Assembly (NCBI RefSeq): GCF_041431135.1
Contig: NZ_CP107799.1
Location: 1,798,001 to 1,862,000, forward strand
Origin: Streptomyces sp. NBC_00554
Lineage (GTDB): Bacteria; Actinomycetota; Actinomycetes; Streptomycetales; Streptomycetaceae
Direction: 5' to 3'
Length of the DNA stretch: 64,000 bases
In this document: piece after piece, positions 14,963 through 24,333 of the stretch
How positions within the stretch are numbered: the first letter of the stretch is position 1
How the letters are laid out: each line of letters starts with the position of its first letter
Notes under the pieces: generated by a model
Database searches by the model: none
Seen by the model: the letters and a program-made list of their open reading frames with translations, nothing else
Told to the model about the DNA's origin: nothing
Program-made: the position numbers and the translations under genes

Positions 14963-16672
14963 TCACAGCGCCGGGTACGCGTTCCTCATGAGTTCCTGGA
15001 ACTGGGCGGAGAACCAGTGCCCGGACAGCGGAGCGTTCGCCAGCGCGCCGGACATGTTGTTGTTGTTCCGCGGGTTGCCGGTGTACGTCGGGTCGCACAT
15101 CCGGTCGAAGCCCTTGCCCTCGTCGTTCGGGATGGCGGTGCTGGAGCCGTCCGACTCACCCGGGGGCTTGATCCACACGTACGCGTCGATCCCGGCCGCC
15201 GGGGCGGCCTTCGGGCGCTCGCCGAGGCCGGCGCCGGACTGGTTGCACCAGTTGCCGAGGTGGATGCGCCGGTCGTAGCGGCCGCCGTCGACGTAGGTGT
15301 CCACGGTGGTGGTCGCGCCGGGTCCGGTGGGCCTGGCGGTGCCGCCCCAGCCGTTGCGGGAGGTGTCGATCAGCATGCCGATGCCGGAGTCGAAGCCGAT
15401 GGAGACGAGCTGGTTCCGCATGGCCTGCGCGTACGACAGTTCGTCGACGTAGCGGTTCCAGTCGACCCACTTGGACAGGCGGACCGACGTACCGTTCACG
15501 GTGTCGTTGATGGTGAAGTAGTCCTCCTTGAGGGCGCTGTAGTTGGCCGTGTTGACGATGAAGCCGTGCACGTCGGCGACGGTCGCGCCCTCTGCGGTGG
15601 CGGCCAGCTTGAACATGTCGGCGGAGGCACCGAAGTTGTCGTCCCAGCCGAGCCAGCCGTGGTGTCCGGCGTCCACGTAGTTGTAGACGTTGGGCACGTC
15701 GCCGAGCTTGTTCAGGGCGTAGCCGACGCCCTTGATGTAGTTGCCGTTGGCCTTCATCGTGTCGCAGTTGGCGGTCACGGTGGGGCGCGGGGTGACGTTG
15801 GTGACGAGGTTCGGCAGCGAGTCGATCTCGACCGTCGTCACGATCCGCAGGGCGGCGTACTTCGGGTCGGCGAGGATCGCGGCGATCGGGTCGATGTAGG
15901 CGGTCTTGTACCTGTCGATCTCGGTCGCGCCGAGTTCGCCGTTGGAGGCGAGGGCCGCGCAGTCACGGCCTGGGAGGTTGTAGATGACGAGCTGGACGGC
16001 CAGTTCGCCGGTGCCCTTCTGCTCCAGGGCCTCGTCGAGGTGGTCGCGCAGCCCCATGCCGCCGTTTACGCCGTTGATGGCGGCGATCCGGTCCAGCCAG
16101 ACTCCGGTCGGCTGGTTGGAGATGCGGCTGCCGCCCGGCTCGGCGGCGGCCTTCGCGGCCCACTCGGGATTCACGTACACCTTGGCACCGGCGTACGGGT
16201 TGTCGACCTTGGTGCCGGTGGGCGGGTCCGTCGGATCGCCGCCTCCGCCTCCGTCGTCGACGTTGCAGGTCACCCCGTCGAGCGTGAAGGTGGTGGGCAG
16301 TGCGTTGGTTCCGCTGTACGAGGCGTTGAAGCCGAAGCTGACCGAACCCCCGCTCGGCAGGGAGGCGTTGTAGCTCTCGTTGGCGGCGGTGACGGCTGTG
16401 CCGCTCTGGCTGATCTTCGCGTTCCAGCCCGAAGTGACCTGCTGGTTCCCGGCGTAGGACCACTTCACCGCCCAGGAGGTCTTGGCGGCGCTGTTGTTGG
16501 TGACGGTGACGGCTGCGGTGAAGCCGGTGCCCCACTGGTTCTGCACCTTGTAGTCGACGGTGCAGGGGATGGCCGCGATGCCTGTGTCGGCCGGGATCGC
16601 CGCGGCTGCGGCTCCGGCCGTTGCGGCGACCATGGCGAGGGCGGCGAGTAACGCTGTTCTGGTACGGCTCAT
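14963..16672 (-). CDS. Secreted GH6 cellobiohydrolase with N-terminal CBM2
   Basis: The 569-residue secreted cellulase has a signal peptide (to about residue 25), a CBM2 cellulose-binding module (about 36-137, Cys-bounded PCTVDY...VTCNV), a Gly/Pro/Thr linker and a GH6 catalytic domain (about 152-569). The family acid motif is in VYNYVDAGHHGWLGW; NCDT and HLGNWCNQSGAG are also GH6-like. Inserted stretches such as ADVHGFIVNTANYS match exo-acting GH6 enzymes (Thermobifida Cel6B-like), which release cellobiose from non-reducing ends. Codon 8 is TTA (16649-16651), in the signal peptide. It follows the GH5 gene by 54 bp, so the two probably share one transcript under the CebR-type site at 18255-18268. 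Confidence 0.93.
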   Translation of the reverse strand: MSRTRTALLAALAMVAATAGAAAAAIPADTGIAAIPCTVDYKVQNQWGTGFTAAVTVTNNSAAKTSWAVKWSYAGNQQVTSGWNAKISQSGTAVTAANESYNASLPSGGSVSFGFNASYSGTNALPTTFTLDGVTCNVDDGGGGGDPTDPPTGTKVDNPYAGAKVYVNPEWAAKAAAEPGGSRISNQPTGVWLDRIAAINGVNGGMGLRDHLDEALEQKGTGELAVQLVIYNLPGRDCAALASNGELGATEIDRYKTAYIDPIAAILADPKYAALRIVTTVEIDSLPNLVTNVTPRPTVTANCDTMKANGNYIKGVGYALNKLGDVPNVYNYVDAGHHGWLGWDDNFGASADMFKLAATAEGATVADVHGFIVNTANYSALKEDYFTINDTVNGTSVRLSKWVDWNRYVDELSYAQAMRNQLVSIGFDSGIGMLIDTSRNGWGGTARPTGPGATTTVDTYVDGGRYDRRIHLGNWCNQSGAGLGERPKAAPAAGIDAYVWIKPPGESDGSSTAIPNDEGKGFDRMCDPTYTGNPRNNNNMSGALANAPLSGHWFSAQFQELMRNAYPAL

Positions 16673-16726
16673 GAGTGCGGGTTCCTATTCGTTGACGAAT
16701 GACCGGGGTCAACTCACGGGTGGTGC

Positions 16727-18205
16727 TTATCCGTTGAGGGCGAGGAGGTGGTCGCGCAGCCCGATGCCGAACGGCGTGGGAGTGCCGTCGTAGTTGGAGA
16801 TCAGGGCGGGACCGGAGGAGCAGTCCCAGGTGTTCCAGGTCCAGCCGAGGTAGGAGAGACCCCGCGCGTCGAACCACGCCATGACGCGGTCGATGAAGGA
16901 GTGTGCGCAGGTGTTCTCGCCGATCTCGCCCGCCACAAGCGGGACTTGGGCGGCGACGGGGGCGAGCGTGGAGTCCCAGCAGCTCTCACTGGAGCAGGTG
17001 TTGAAGTTGTAGACGTGCCAGGCGGCGACGAGATTGCCCGTCGGGTCGCTGGGTCGGTACGTCAGCCACTGGCTCAGATCGTTCGAGTACGCGAGCCCGC
17101 CGGCCAGGATCAGGTTCTGGGCGCCGGTGCCCCGTACCGCGTCGACGAGGTCCTGCATTCCGGCGACCTCGTAGCCGATGCCGGGGCAGTTGCCGCCGTC
17201 CCGCCAGCAGGTCCACGCCTGGGTGGTCGTGGAGGTCGCGCGGTCCGGGTAGGGCTCGTTGAACAGGTCGAACGCGACGGCCCTGTCGTCCTTGAAGGTG
17301 CTCGCGACGGAGGTCCAGAAGGACGGCGTGTACTGGGCGTTCGGCATCGGTTTCTGGCAGCTGGCGTGCACGTCCGAGCAGCCTGCGGAGTTGCCGGTGT
17401 ACTGGCCGTAGGACCAGTGCAGTTCGAGCATCGGCGTCATGCCGTGCGCTTCGACCTTCGCGACCAGGTCCTTGACGGCGGCGATGTAGTTGGCGCCGGC
17501 GTACTCGGGCTTGATGTTGGACAGGCCGAGCCAGCACTCCTCGTTCAGCGGGATGCGGACGGTGTTGGCGTTCCAGTCGGCGATGGCCTTGACCGAGGCG
17601 TCGTCGACCGGCCCGTCGAAGATGCCGTAGCCCTGGACGCACATGTACTCGCCGCCGGAGCGGTTGACGCCGAGCAGTCTGCGGGTGGCGCCGTCCGCGT
17701 CGAGGAGTTTGTTGCCCGAGACGTGCAGTTCGGGTGCTTCGCCGGTGGCGGGTGGCGGATCGGTCGGGGTGGGCGTGGGCGTCGGCTCGGCGTCCACGTT
17801 GCATGTCGTTCCGTTGAGCCTGAACGATGCCGGTACGGAGTTGCTCCCCGACCACGAGGCGAGGAAACCGGCGCTGACACTGGCCCCTGTGCCCAGCGAA
17901 CCGTTCCAGCTCTCGTTGGCGGCGGTGACCGTCGTACCGGACTGGGACCACTTGGCGTTCCAGCCCTGGGTGACCTTCTGACCGCTTGCGAAGTCGAAGC
18001 CGAGGGTCCAACTGCTCAGCGCGGCCATGTTGTTGGTGACTTTGACGGCGCCCTGGAAGCCGGTGTCCCACTGGCCGGTGACGGAGTACTCCACCGTGCA
18101 CGCGGGTGCGGCTCCTAAAGCCGTGACGACCGGCGCGATCGCGGTGCCGATGAGGGCTGCCGCGGCGCCGAGAACCAAAATGCCTAATCGCGGGGGATGT
18201 CTCAT
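16727..18205 (-). CDS. Secreted GH5 endoglucanase with N-terminal CBM2
   Basis: The 492-residue protein has a signal peptide (cut near residue 32), CBM2 (about 35-137), a short Pro/Thr linker and a GH5 clan-A catalytic domain (about 155-492). The acid/base Glu is in FDLFNEPYPD and the nucleophile Glu in PLVAGEIGENTC. It should cut internal beta-1,4 bonds of cellulose; a mannan-active GH5 is less likely but not excluded. AAGGAG precedes the ATG. Two TTA codons occur, codon 7 (18185-18187) and codon 30 (18116-18118), both in the signal peptide, so translation should need the bldA tRNA. A CebR-like operator lies 50 bp upstream of the start. Confidence 0.92.
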   Translation of the reverse strand: MRHPPRLGILVLGAAAALIGTAIAPVVTALGAAPACTVEYSVTGQWDTGFQGAVKVTNNMAALSSWTLGFDFASGQKVTQGWNAKWSQSGTTVTAANESWNGSLGTGASVSAGFLASWSGSNSVPASFRLNGTTCNVDAEPTPTPTPTDPPPATGEAPELHVSGNKLLDADGATRRLLGVNRSGGEYMCVQGYGIFDGPVDDASVKAIADWNANTVRIPLNEECWLGLSNIKPEYAGANYIAAVKDLVAKVEAHGMTPMLELHWSYGQYTGNSAGCSDVHASCQKPMPNAQYTPSFWTSVASTFKDDRAVAFDLFNEPYPDRATSTTTQAWTCWRDGGNCPGIGYEVAGMQDLVDAVRGTGAQNLILAGGLAYSNDLSQWLTYRPSDPTGNLVAAWHVYNFNTCSSESCWDSTLAPVAAQVPLVAGEIGENTCAHSFIDRVMAWFDARGLSYLGWTWNTWDCSSGPALISNYDGTPTPFGIGLRDHLLALNG

Positions 18206-18254
18206 GAAGCGACTCCTTGCAGCTCTGACGCGTCGTGACGGACGCGTCGACTGA

Positions 18255-18268
18255 TGGAACCGCTCCCA
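18255..18268 (-). promoter_or_regulatory. CebR-type operator for the GH5-GH6 pair (imperfect)
   Basis: On the GH5 strand it reads TGGGAGCGGTTCCA, 12 of 14 matches to the CebR consensus TGGGAGCGCTCCCA, with one half-site perfect. A possible -10 TAGCTT lies just upstream (18286-18281), so a bound repressor would cover the start of transcription. CebR is the cellobiose/cellotriose-responsive LacI-family repressor of cellulase genes. Confidence 0.7.
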
Positions 18269-18358
18269 CTGGTGCGGATGAAGCTAGCGCCAAGTGACGG
18301 TAAAGGACAGAGCAGTTGCACTGTTGATCAATCGAATCATTTCGACTCTTCAAGCACC

Positions 18359-18387
18359 TTGACCCCCCTCACCCCTCTCATCAGTAT
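18359..18387 (+). promoter_or_regulatory. Putative promoter of the GH48 gene
   Basis: TTGACC (18359-18364), a 17-bp spacer and CAGTAT (18382-18387). The -10 is weak, but the perfect CebR box starts at its last base. Confidence 0.4.
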
Positions 18388-18400
18388 GGGAGCGCTCCCA
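18387..18400. promoter_or_regulatory. Perfect CebR operator for the GH48 gene
   Basis: TGGGAGCGCTCCCA is an exact match to the known CebR box and a perfect 14-bp palindrome, 58 bp upstream of the GH48 start codon. Confidence 0.9.
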
Positions 18401-18458
18401 CTGGTTCAAGGCTTGTTGCTCCTCCCCCCTTCTCCGAGCCGCAAGGAGGAACCAGCAC

Positions 18459-21374
18459 ATGCATCCCAGACGGAGACGTCGCACCGCGCGGCGGCTGTGG
18501 ACGGCTGTCGTGGCGGCCCTCGCCCTTCCGCTGACCATGCTCACGACCGGCACAACTCCCGCCCATGCGGCGGTAGTTCAGTGCAGCGTCGACTACCGGA
18601 CCAACGACTGGGGCTCCGGCTTCACCGCGGATCTGACGATCACCAACCGGGGTACGGACGCGATCAGCGGCTGGGCCCTGACGTACGGCTACGCGGGCAA
18701 CCAGACCCTCACCAACGGCTGGAACGGCACCTGGTCCCAGTCCGGCAAGGCGGTCACCGTGCAGAACGCCTCCTGGAACGGCACGATCGCCGCCGGGGCC
18801 GCCGTCACCACCGGCGCCCAGTTCACCTACAGCGGCACGAACACCGCCCCGACCTCCTTCGCGGTCAACGGCACCACCTGCGCCGGCGCGCACCAGCCGC
18901 CGGTCACCGTGCTGACCAGCCCGGCTCCGGGTGCCGTCTACACCCAGGGCAGCGCGGTCCCGCTGGCCGCGACGGCGGCGGCAGCCGACAGCGCGACCAT
19001 CAGCAGGATCGAGTTCTACGACGACACGACCCTGCTCGGCGCGGACACCAGCTCGCCCTACACGCTGTCGGTCAGCAGCCTGACCGTGGGCAGCCACTCC
19101 CTGGTCGCGAAGGCGTACGACAGCCTTGGCGCGTCGGCGGACTCCACGCCGGTCGGGATCACGGTCGCCTCGGGTCCCGCCGTGGTGGCATCGCCGGGTC
19201 AACTCGGCGTCCAGCAGGGCAAGTCGGGCACCTTCGACGTGAAGCTGTCGACGCAGCCGAGCGCGAATACGACCGTCTCCGTGGCCCGCACCGCAGGCAA
19301 CACGGGCCTGTCCGTCACCGGCGGCGCCTCGCTCACCTTCACGCCGTCCAACTGGAACACGGCGCAGCAGGTGACCATCACCGCCGATGCCTCCGGCACG
19401 GGCTCGGCGACCTTCACGGCGTCCGCGACCGGCCATGCCCCGGCCACGGTCACCGTGACGGAGCTGGCCGCGTCGAAGGCGTACGACGCCCGTTTCCTGG
19501 ACCTGTACGGCAAGATCACCAACCCGGCGAACGGCTACTTCTCCCCCGAGGGCATTCCGTACCACTCGGTGGAGACGCTGATCGTCGAGGCGCCGGACCA
19601 GGGCCATGAGACGACCTCGGAGGCGTACAGCTATCTGATCTGGCTGCAGGCGATGTACGGGAAGGTCACCGGCGACTGGTCCAAGTTCAACGCCGCGTGG
19701 ACGACCATGGAGACGTACATGATCCCCACGCACGCCGACCAGCCGACGAACTCCTTCTACAACGCCTCGAAGCCGGCGACGTACGCACCCGAGTACGACA
19801 CCCCGAACCAGTACCCGGCCCAGCTCGACACCGGAGTGTCGGTCGGCCCTGATCCGATCGCCGCCGAGCTGAAGAGCGCGTACGGCACGGACGACGTGTA
19901 CGGGATGCACTGGCTCCAGGACGTGGACAACGTCTACGGCTACGGCAACTCGCCCGGCAAGTGCGAGGCGGGGCCGGCGGACACCGGCCCTTCGTACATC
20001 AACACCTTCCAGCGCGGCCCGCAGGAGTCGGTGTGGGAGACGGTCCCGCAGCCCACCTGTGACGCCTTCAAGTACGGCGGCACGAACGGGTACTTGGACC
20101 TCTTCACCGGGGACGCCTCGTACGCGAAGCAGTGGAAGTTCACCAACGCGCCGGACGCCGACGCGCGGGCCGTACAGGCGGCGTACTGGGCGGATGTGTG
20201 GGCCGAGCAGCAGGGCAAGGGCGCCGATGTCTCGGCGACCGTGGGCAAGGCCGCGAAGATGGGCGACTATCTGCGCTACTCCATGTACGACAAGTACTTC
20301 AAGAAAATAGGGAACTGCGTCGGTCCGTCGGCCTGCGCGGCCGGTACCGGCAAGGACGCCTCGCACTATCTGATGTCCTGGTACTACGCCTGGGGCGGCG
20401 CCACCGACACCTCGGCGGGCTGGGCCTGGCGCATCGGCTCCAGCCACACCCACGGCGGCTACCAGAACCCCCTGGCGGCGTACGCGCTCAGCTCGTACGC
20501 CGATCTGAAGCCCAAGTCCTCGACAGGGCAGGCGGATTGGGCCACCTCCCTGGGCAGGCAGCTGGAGTTCTACCGCTGGCTGCAGTCGAGCGAGGGCGCC
20601 ATCGCGGGCGGCGCGACCAACAGCTGGGCGGGCCGTTACGCGGCTCCCCCGGCCGGGACGCCGACCTTCTACGGCATGTACTACGACGAGAAGCCCGTGT
20701 ACCACGACCCGCCGTCCAACCAGTGGTTCGGCTTCCAGGCGTGGTCCATGGAGCGTGTCGCCGAGTACTACCAGCAGACGGGGAACGCGAGCGCGAAGGC
20801 GGTCCTCGACAAGTGGGTCGACTGGGCGCTGTCCAAGACCACGATCAACCCGGACGGCACCTACCTGATCCCCTCCACCCTCCAGTGGTCCGGCGCCCCG
20901 GACACCTGGAACGCCTCAAGTCCGGGCGCCAACAGCGGACTTCACGTCACCGTCGCCGACTACACCAACGACGTCGGCGTGGCGGCCGCGTACGCCAAGA
21001 CCCTGACGTACTACGCCGACAGGTCCGGTGACACGCAGGCCGCGACGACGGCGAAGGCGCTGCTCGACGGCATGTGGGGCAACTACCAGGACGGCCTGGG
21101 CATCGCCGTCCCGGAGACCCGCGCCGACTACAACCGCTTCGACGACGGCCTGTACGTCCCGAGCGGCTGGAGCGGCACGATGCCGAACGGGGACGCGATC
21201 AACTCCTCGTCGACCTTCGACTCGATCCGCTCCTTCTACGAGGACGACCCCGCGTGGTCGAAGATCGAGTCCTATCTGGCGGGCGGAGCCGCGCCCTCCT
21301 TCACGTACCACCGGTTCTGGGCTCAGGCGGACATCGCCTTGGCCATGGGGTCGTACGCGGAGCTTCTCGAATAG
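18459..21374 (+). CDS. Secreted GH48 cellobiohydrolase with CBM2 and two beta-sandwich modules
   Basis: The 971-residue secreted enzyme attacks cellulose processively from reducing ends. Order: signal peptide cut after AHA (residue 37), CBM2 (about 40-141), an Ig-like module (about 148-238, [20 protein letters not shown]), a second beta-rich module (about 240-335, [19 protein letters not shown]) and GH48 (about 340-971). The catalytic Glu is expected in [14 protein letters not shown], and [11 protein letters not shown] and [15 protein letters not shown] are highly conserved GH48 segments. AAGGAGG precedes the ATG. Unlike the two leftward cellulases I found no TTA codon. A perfect CebR box overlaps the likely transcription start. 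GH48 and GH6 exo-enzymes together cover both chain ends, with the GH5 endo-enzyme making new ends. Confidence 0.95.
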   Translation: MHPRRRRRTARRLWTAVVAALALPLTMLTTGTTPAHAAVVQCSVDYRTNDWGSGFTADLTITNRGTDAISGWALTYGYAGNQTLTNGWNGTWSQSGKAVTVQNASWNGTIAAGAAVTTGAQFTYSGTNTAPTSFAVNGTTCAGAHQPPVTVLTSPAPGAVYTQGSAVPLAATAAAADSATISRIEFYDDTTLLGADTSSPYTLSVSSLTVGSHSLVAKAYDSLGASADSTPVGITVASGPAVVASPGQLGVQQGKSGTFDVKLSTQPSANTTVSVARTAGNTGLSVTGGASLTFTPSNWNTAQQVTITADASGTGSATFTASATGHAPATVTVTELAASKAYDARFLDLYGKITNPANGYFSPEGIPYHSVETLIVEAPDQGHETTSEAYSYLIWLQAMYGKVTGDWSKFNAAWTTMETYMIPTHADQPTNSFYNASKPATYAPEYDTPNQYPAQLDTGVSVGPDPIAAELKSAYGTDDVYGMHWLQDVDNVYGYGNSPGKCEAGPADTGPSYINTFQRGPQESVWETVPQPTCDAFKYGGTNGYLDLFTGDASYAKQWKFTNAPDADARAVQAAYWADVWAEQQGKGADVSATVGKAAKMGDYLRYSMYDKYFKKIGNCVGPSACAAGTGKDASHYLMSWYYAWGGATDTSAGWAWRIGSSHTHGGYQNPLAAYALSSYADLKPKSSTGQADWATSLGRQLEFYRWLQSSEGAIAGGATNSWAGRYAAPPAGTPTFYGMYYDEKPVYHDPPSNQWFGFQAWSMERVAEYYQQTGNASAKAVLDKWVDWALSKTTINPDGTYLIPSTLQWSGAPDTWNASSPGANSGLHVTVADYTNDVGVAAAYAKTLTYYADRSGDTQAATTAKALLDGMWGNYQDGLGIAVPETRADYNRFDDGLYVPSGWSGTMPNGDAINSSSTFDSIRSFYEDDPAWSKIESYLAGGAAPSFTYHRFWAQADIALAMGSYAELLE

Positions 21375-21428
21375 TCCCCGCCGGGCGCTCCGCGGGTCGG
21401 GCCGTGTTTTGACTGCGGGTCCGTTGTG

Positions 21429-21465
21429 GCTGGTCGCGCAGTTCCCCGCGCCCCTAAAGGGGCGC
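21429..21465. terminator. Hairpin, copy 2 of the short interspersed repeat
   Basis: GCGCCCC (21448-21454) pairs with GGGGCGC (21459-21465) around TAAA. The flanking gctggtcgcgcagttccccg is shared with the copy at 1175. It lies 55 bp after the GH48 stop and probably ends its transcript before GH74. Confidence 0.7.
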
Positions 21466-21598
21466 TCCGCTACACGGTGTTTCCCCGGAACCGCCTGAAA
21501 GCTTCGCGTGCTCGGTCCCGTCACCTGACGACGGGGCCAACCGGCCGGGCGGCCCTCTCCCGCACTGAGGGCCGCCCGGCACTCTCGGCTCATGGAGA

Positions 21599-21606
21599 AA
21601 GCGCTT
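21599..21606. promoter_or_regulatory. LacI-type operator-like site before the GH74 gene
   Basis: AAGCGCTT (in GAGAAAGCGCTTGCCC) is centred on the AGCGCT core that LacI-family repressors prefer, 28 bp upstream of the GTG start. It lacks the GGG/CCC flanks of a CebR box, so it may answer to another sugar regulator. Confidence 0.35.
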
Positions 21607-21633
21607 GCCCTCACCCTCCGGAAAGGACCCCCC

Positions 21634-24282
21634 GTGCGAAGAACCCGCATCCTCACGGCGGTGCTGGCACTGGCGGCCGGCCTGCTCGCGGGCACGCCGC
21701 CCGCGCTGGCCGCGCCCGCCTCCGCCAAGGCGGTCATCGCCGCCGACACGTACACCTGGAAGAACGCCCGGATCGACGGCGGCGGTTTCGTCCCCGGCAT
21801 CGTCTTCAACCGCTCCGAGAAGAACCTCGCCTACGCCCGTACCGACATCGGCGGCGCCTACCGCTGGGTGGAGTCGTCGAAGACCTGGACCCCGCTGCTC
21901 GACTCGGTCGGCTGGAACGAATGGGGGCACACCGGGGTCGTCAGCCTCGCCTCCGACTCCGTCGACCCGGACAGGGTGTACGCGGCTGTCGGCACGTACA
22001 CCAACAGCTGGGACCCGGGCAACGGTGCCGTGCTGCGCTCCGCCGACCGGGGCGCCAGCTGGCAGAAGGCGGATCTGCCCTTCAAGCTGGGCGGGAACAT
22101 GCCGGGCCGTGGCATGGGCGAGCGGCTCGCCGTCGACCCGAACAGGAACAGCGTGCTGTATCTCGGCGCGCCCAGCGGCAAGGGGCTGTGGCGGTCGACG
22201 GACTCGGGCGTCTCGTGGTCCCAGGTCACCGCCTTCCCCAACGTCGGCAACTACGTGCAGGATCCGACCGACACCAGCGGCTACGCCTCCGACAACCAGG
22301 GCATCGCGTGGGTCACCTTCGACGAGTCGACCGGTTCGTCCGGGAGCGCCACCCAGACCGTCTACGTCGGGGTCGCCGACAAGGACAACGCGGTCTACCG
22401 CTCGACGGACGGGGGCGCGACCTGGTCCCGGCTCCCCGGCCAGCCGACCGGCTATCTGGCCCACAAGGGCGTCCTCGACGCGATGAACGGCTATCTCTAC
22501 CTCGCGTACAGCGACAAGGGCGGCCCGTACGACGGCGGCAAGGGCCAACTGTGGCGGTACGCGACGAGGACCGGGACCTGGACGGACATCAGCCCGGTCG
22601 CCGAGGCCGACACCTACTACGGCTTCAGCGGGCTGACCGTCGACCGGCAGCATCCGGGCACCGTGATGGCGACGGCGTACAGCTCCTGGTGGCCGGACAC
22701 CCAGCTCTTCCGGTCCACCGACAGCGGCGGCTCCTGGACGAAGGCATGGGACTACACCTCGTACCCCAACCGCTCGAACCGCTTCACGATGGACGTGTCG
22801 TCCGCGCCCTGGCTGACCTTCGGCGCGAACCCCTCACCGCCCGAGCAGTCCCCCAAACTCGGCTGGATGACCGAGGCGTTGGAGATCGACCCGTTCAACT
22901 CCGCCCGGATGATGTACGGAACGGGTGCGACGGTCTACGGCACGGAGAACCTCACGAACTGGGACAGCGGAAGCCAGTTCACCATCAAACCGATGGTGCA
23001 GGGTCTGGAGGAGACGGCCGTCAACGACCTCGCCTCTCCCCCGTCGGGCGCCCCGCTGCTCAGCGCCCTCGGGGACATCGGCGGTTTCCGGCACACGGAC
23101 CTCACCAAGGTGCCGCCGATGATGTACACCTCGCCGAACTTCACCTCGACGACGAGCCTCGACTACGCCGAGTCCACTCCGAACACGGTGGTGCGGGCCG
23201 GCAATCTCGACTCGGGTCCGCATATCGCGTTCTCGACGGACAACGGGGCCAACTGGTTCGCGGGGACCGACCCTTCGGGGGTCAGCGGCGGCGGCACGGT
23301 CGCGTCCGCCTCGGACGGCAGCCGCTTCGTGTGGAGCCCGGCCGGTACCGGCGTGCAGTACACGACCGGTTTCGGGACGTCGTGGTCGGCGTCGAGCGGG
23401 ATCCCGGCCGGCGCGATCGTCGAATCGGACCGGGTCGACCCGAAGACCTTCTACGGCTTCAAGTCGGGGAAGTTCTACGTCAGTTCGGACGGTGGAGCGA
23501 CCTTCACCGCGTCCGCCGCCAGTGGACTCCCGAGCGGTGACAGCGTGCGATTCAAGGCCCTGCCCGGTACGAAGGGCGACGTGTGGCTGGCGGGCGGCGC
23601 GAGCGACGGCGCGTACGGACTGTGGCACTCGACGGACGGCGGCGCGACTTTCACCAAGCTGCCGGGCATCGAGGAGGCCGACACCATCGGCTTCGGCAAG
23701 GCGGCGCCCGCAGCCTCGTACCAGACGCTCTACGCGAGCGCCAAGATCGGCGGCGTACGCGGGATCTTCCGGTCGACGGACAAGGGCGCGAGCTGGACGC
23801 GGATCAACGACGATGCCCACCAGTGGGGTTGGACGGGTGCGGCCATCACCGGTGATCCGCGGGTGTACGGGCGCGTGTACGTGTCGACGAACGGGCGCGG
23901 GATCGTCTACGGCGACACGGCGGGCACTCCCGACGACGGCGGTGGAGGCGGTGGCGGTTCCGGGGCCTGCTCGGTGACGTACGGCATCACGAGCCAGTGG
24001 TCGGGCGGTTTCCAGGGCGACGTGAAGCTCACCAACACGGGTGCCAGTGCCTGGGACGGATGGACGCTGAACTGGTCCTTCGCGGACGGACAGCGGATCA
24101 CACAGCTCTGGAACGCCGACTACACACAGTCCGGCGCGGCCGTCACGGCGAAGAACGTGAGCTGGAACGGGAAGGTGGCAGCGGGTTCCTCGGTGAGTTT
24201 CGGCTTCACGGGGAGCTGGTCGGGGGCGAACAGCGAACCGGCCGCCTTCAAGCTGGGTGAGGAGAGCTGCGCGGTGAGTTGA
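21634..24282 (+). CDS. Secreted GH74 xyloglucanase with C-terminal CBM2
   Basis: The 882-residue enzyme has a signal peptide (cut near residue 26), a GH74 double beta-propeller (about 35-760) and, after a Gly-rich linker, a CBM2 (about 777-882). RTDIGGAYRW near residue 70 contains one catalytic Asp, and repeated RSTDxGxSW motifs mark the propeller blades. GH74 enzymes cleave the glucan backbone of xyloglucan, the hemicellulose that coats cellulose. GTG at 21634 is preferred to an upstream ATG at 21592 because GGAAAGGA lies just before it and the signal peptide then starts directly. The CBM2 is at the C-terminus here, unlike in the three neighbouring cellulases. Confidence 0.93.
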   Translation: MRRTRILTAVLALAAGLLAGTPPALAAPASAKAVIAADTYTWKNARIDGGGFVPGIVFNRSEKNLAYARTDIGGAYRWVESSKTWTPLLDSVGWNEWGHTGVVSLASDSVDPDRVYAAVGTYTNSWDPGNGAVLRSADRGASWQKADLPFKLGGNMPGRGMGERLAVDPNRNSVLYLGAPSGKGLWRSTDSGVSWSQVTAFPNVGNYVQDPTDTSGYASDNQGIAWVTFDESTGSSGSATQTVYVGVADKDNAVYRSTDGGATWSRLPGQPTGYLAHKGVLDAMNGYLYLAYSDKGGPYDGGKGQLWRYATRTGTWTDISPVAEADTYYGFSGLTVDRQHPGTVMATAYSSWWPDTQLFRSTDSGGSWTKAWDYTSYPNRSNRFTMDVSSAPWLTFGANPSPPEQSPKLGWMTEALEIDPFNSARMMYGTGATVYGTENLTNWDSGSQFTIKPMVQGLEETAVNDLASPPSGAPLLSALGDIGGFRHTDLTKVPPMMYTSPNFTSTTSLDYAESTPNTVVRAGNLDSGPHIAFSTDNGANWFAGTDPSGVSGGGTVASASDGSRFVWSPAGTGVQYTTGFGTSWSASSGIPAGAIVESDRVDPKTFYGFKSGKFYVSSDGGATFTASAASGLPSGDSVRFKALPGTKGDVWLAGGASDGAYGLWHSTDGGATFTKLPGIEEADTIGFGKAAPAASYQTLYASAKIGGVRGIFRSTDKGASWTRINDDAHQWGWTGAAITGDPRVYGRVYVSTNGRGIVYGDTAGTPDDGGGGGGGSGACSVTYGITSQWSGGFQGDVKLTNTGASAWDGWTLNWSFADGQRITQLWNADYTQSGAAVTAKNVSWNGKVAAGSSVSFGFTGSWSGANSEPAAFKLGEESCAVS

Positions 24283-24292
24283 GTTGAGCGGC

Positions 24293-24326
24293 GGAGGGCG
24301 CGTGCCGGGCCCGGCACGCGCCCTCC
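24293..24326. terminator. 17-bp perfect palindrome, bidirectional terminator
   Basis: Bases 24293-24309 are exactly complementary to 24310-24326. The site lies between the convergent GH74 and rhamnogalacturonan lyase genes. Confidence 0.8.
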
Positions 24327-24333
24327 TGTTCGG

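Noticed and set aside
18381..20705. Long open frame of 774 codons on the minus strand opposite GH48
   Set aside because: It lacks domain features, is rich in Arg/Gly/Val typical of antisense frames in GC-rich DNA, and lies wholly over a certain gene.
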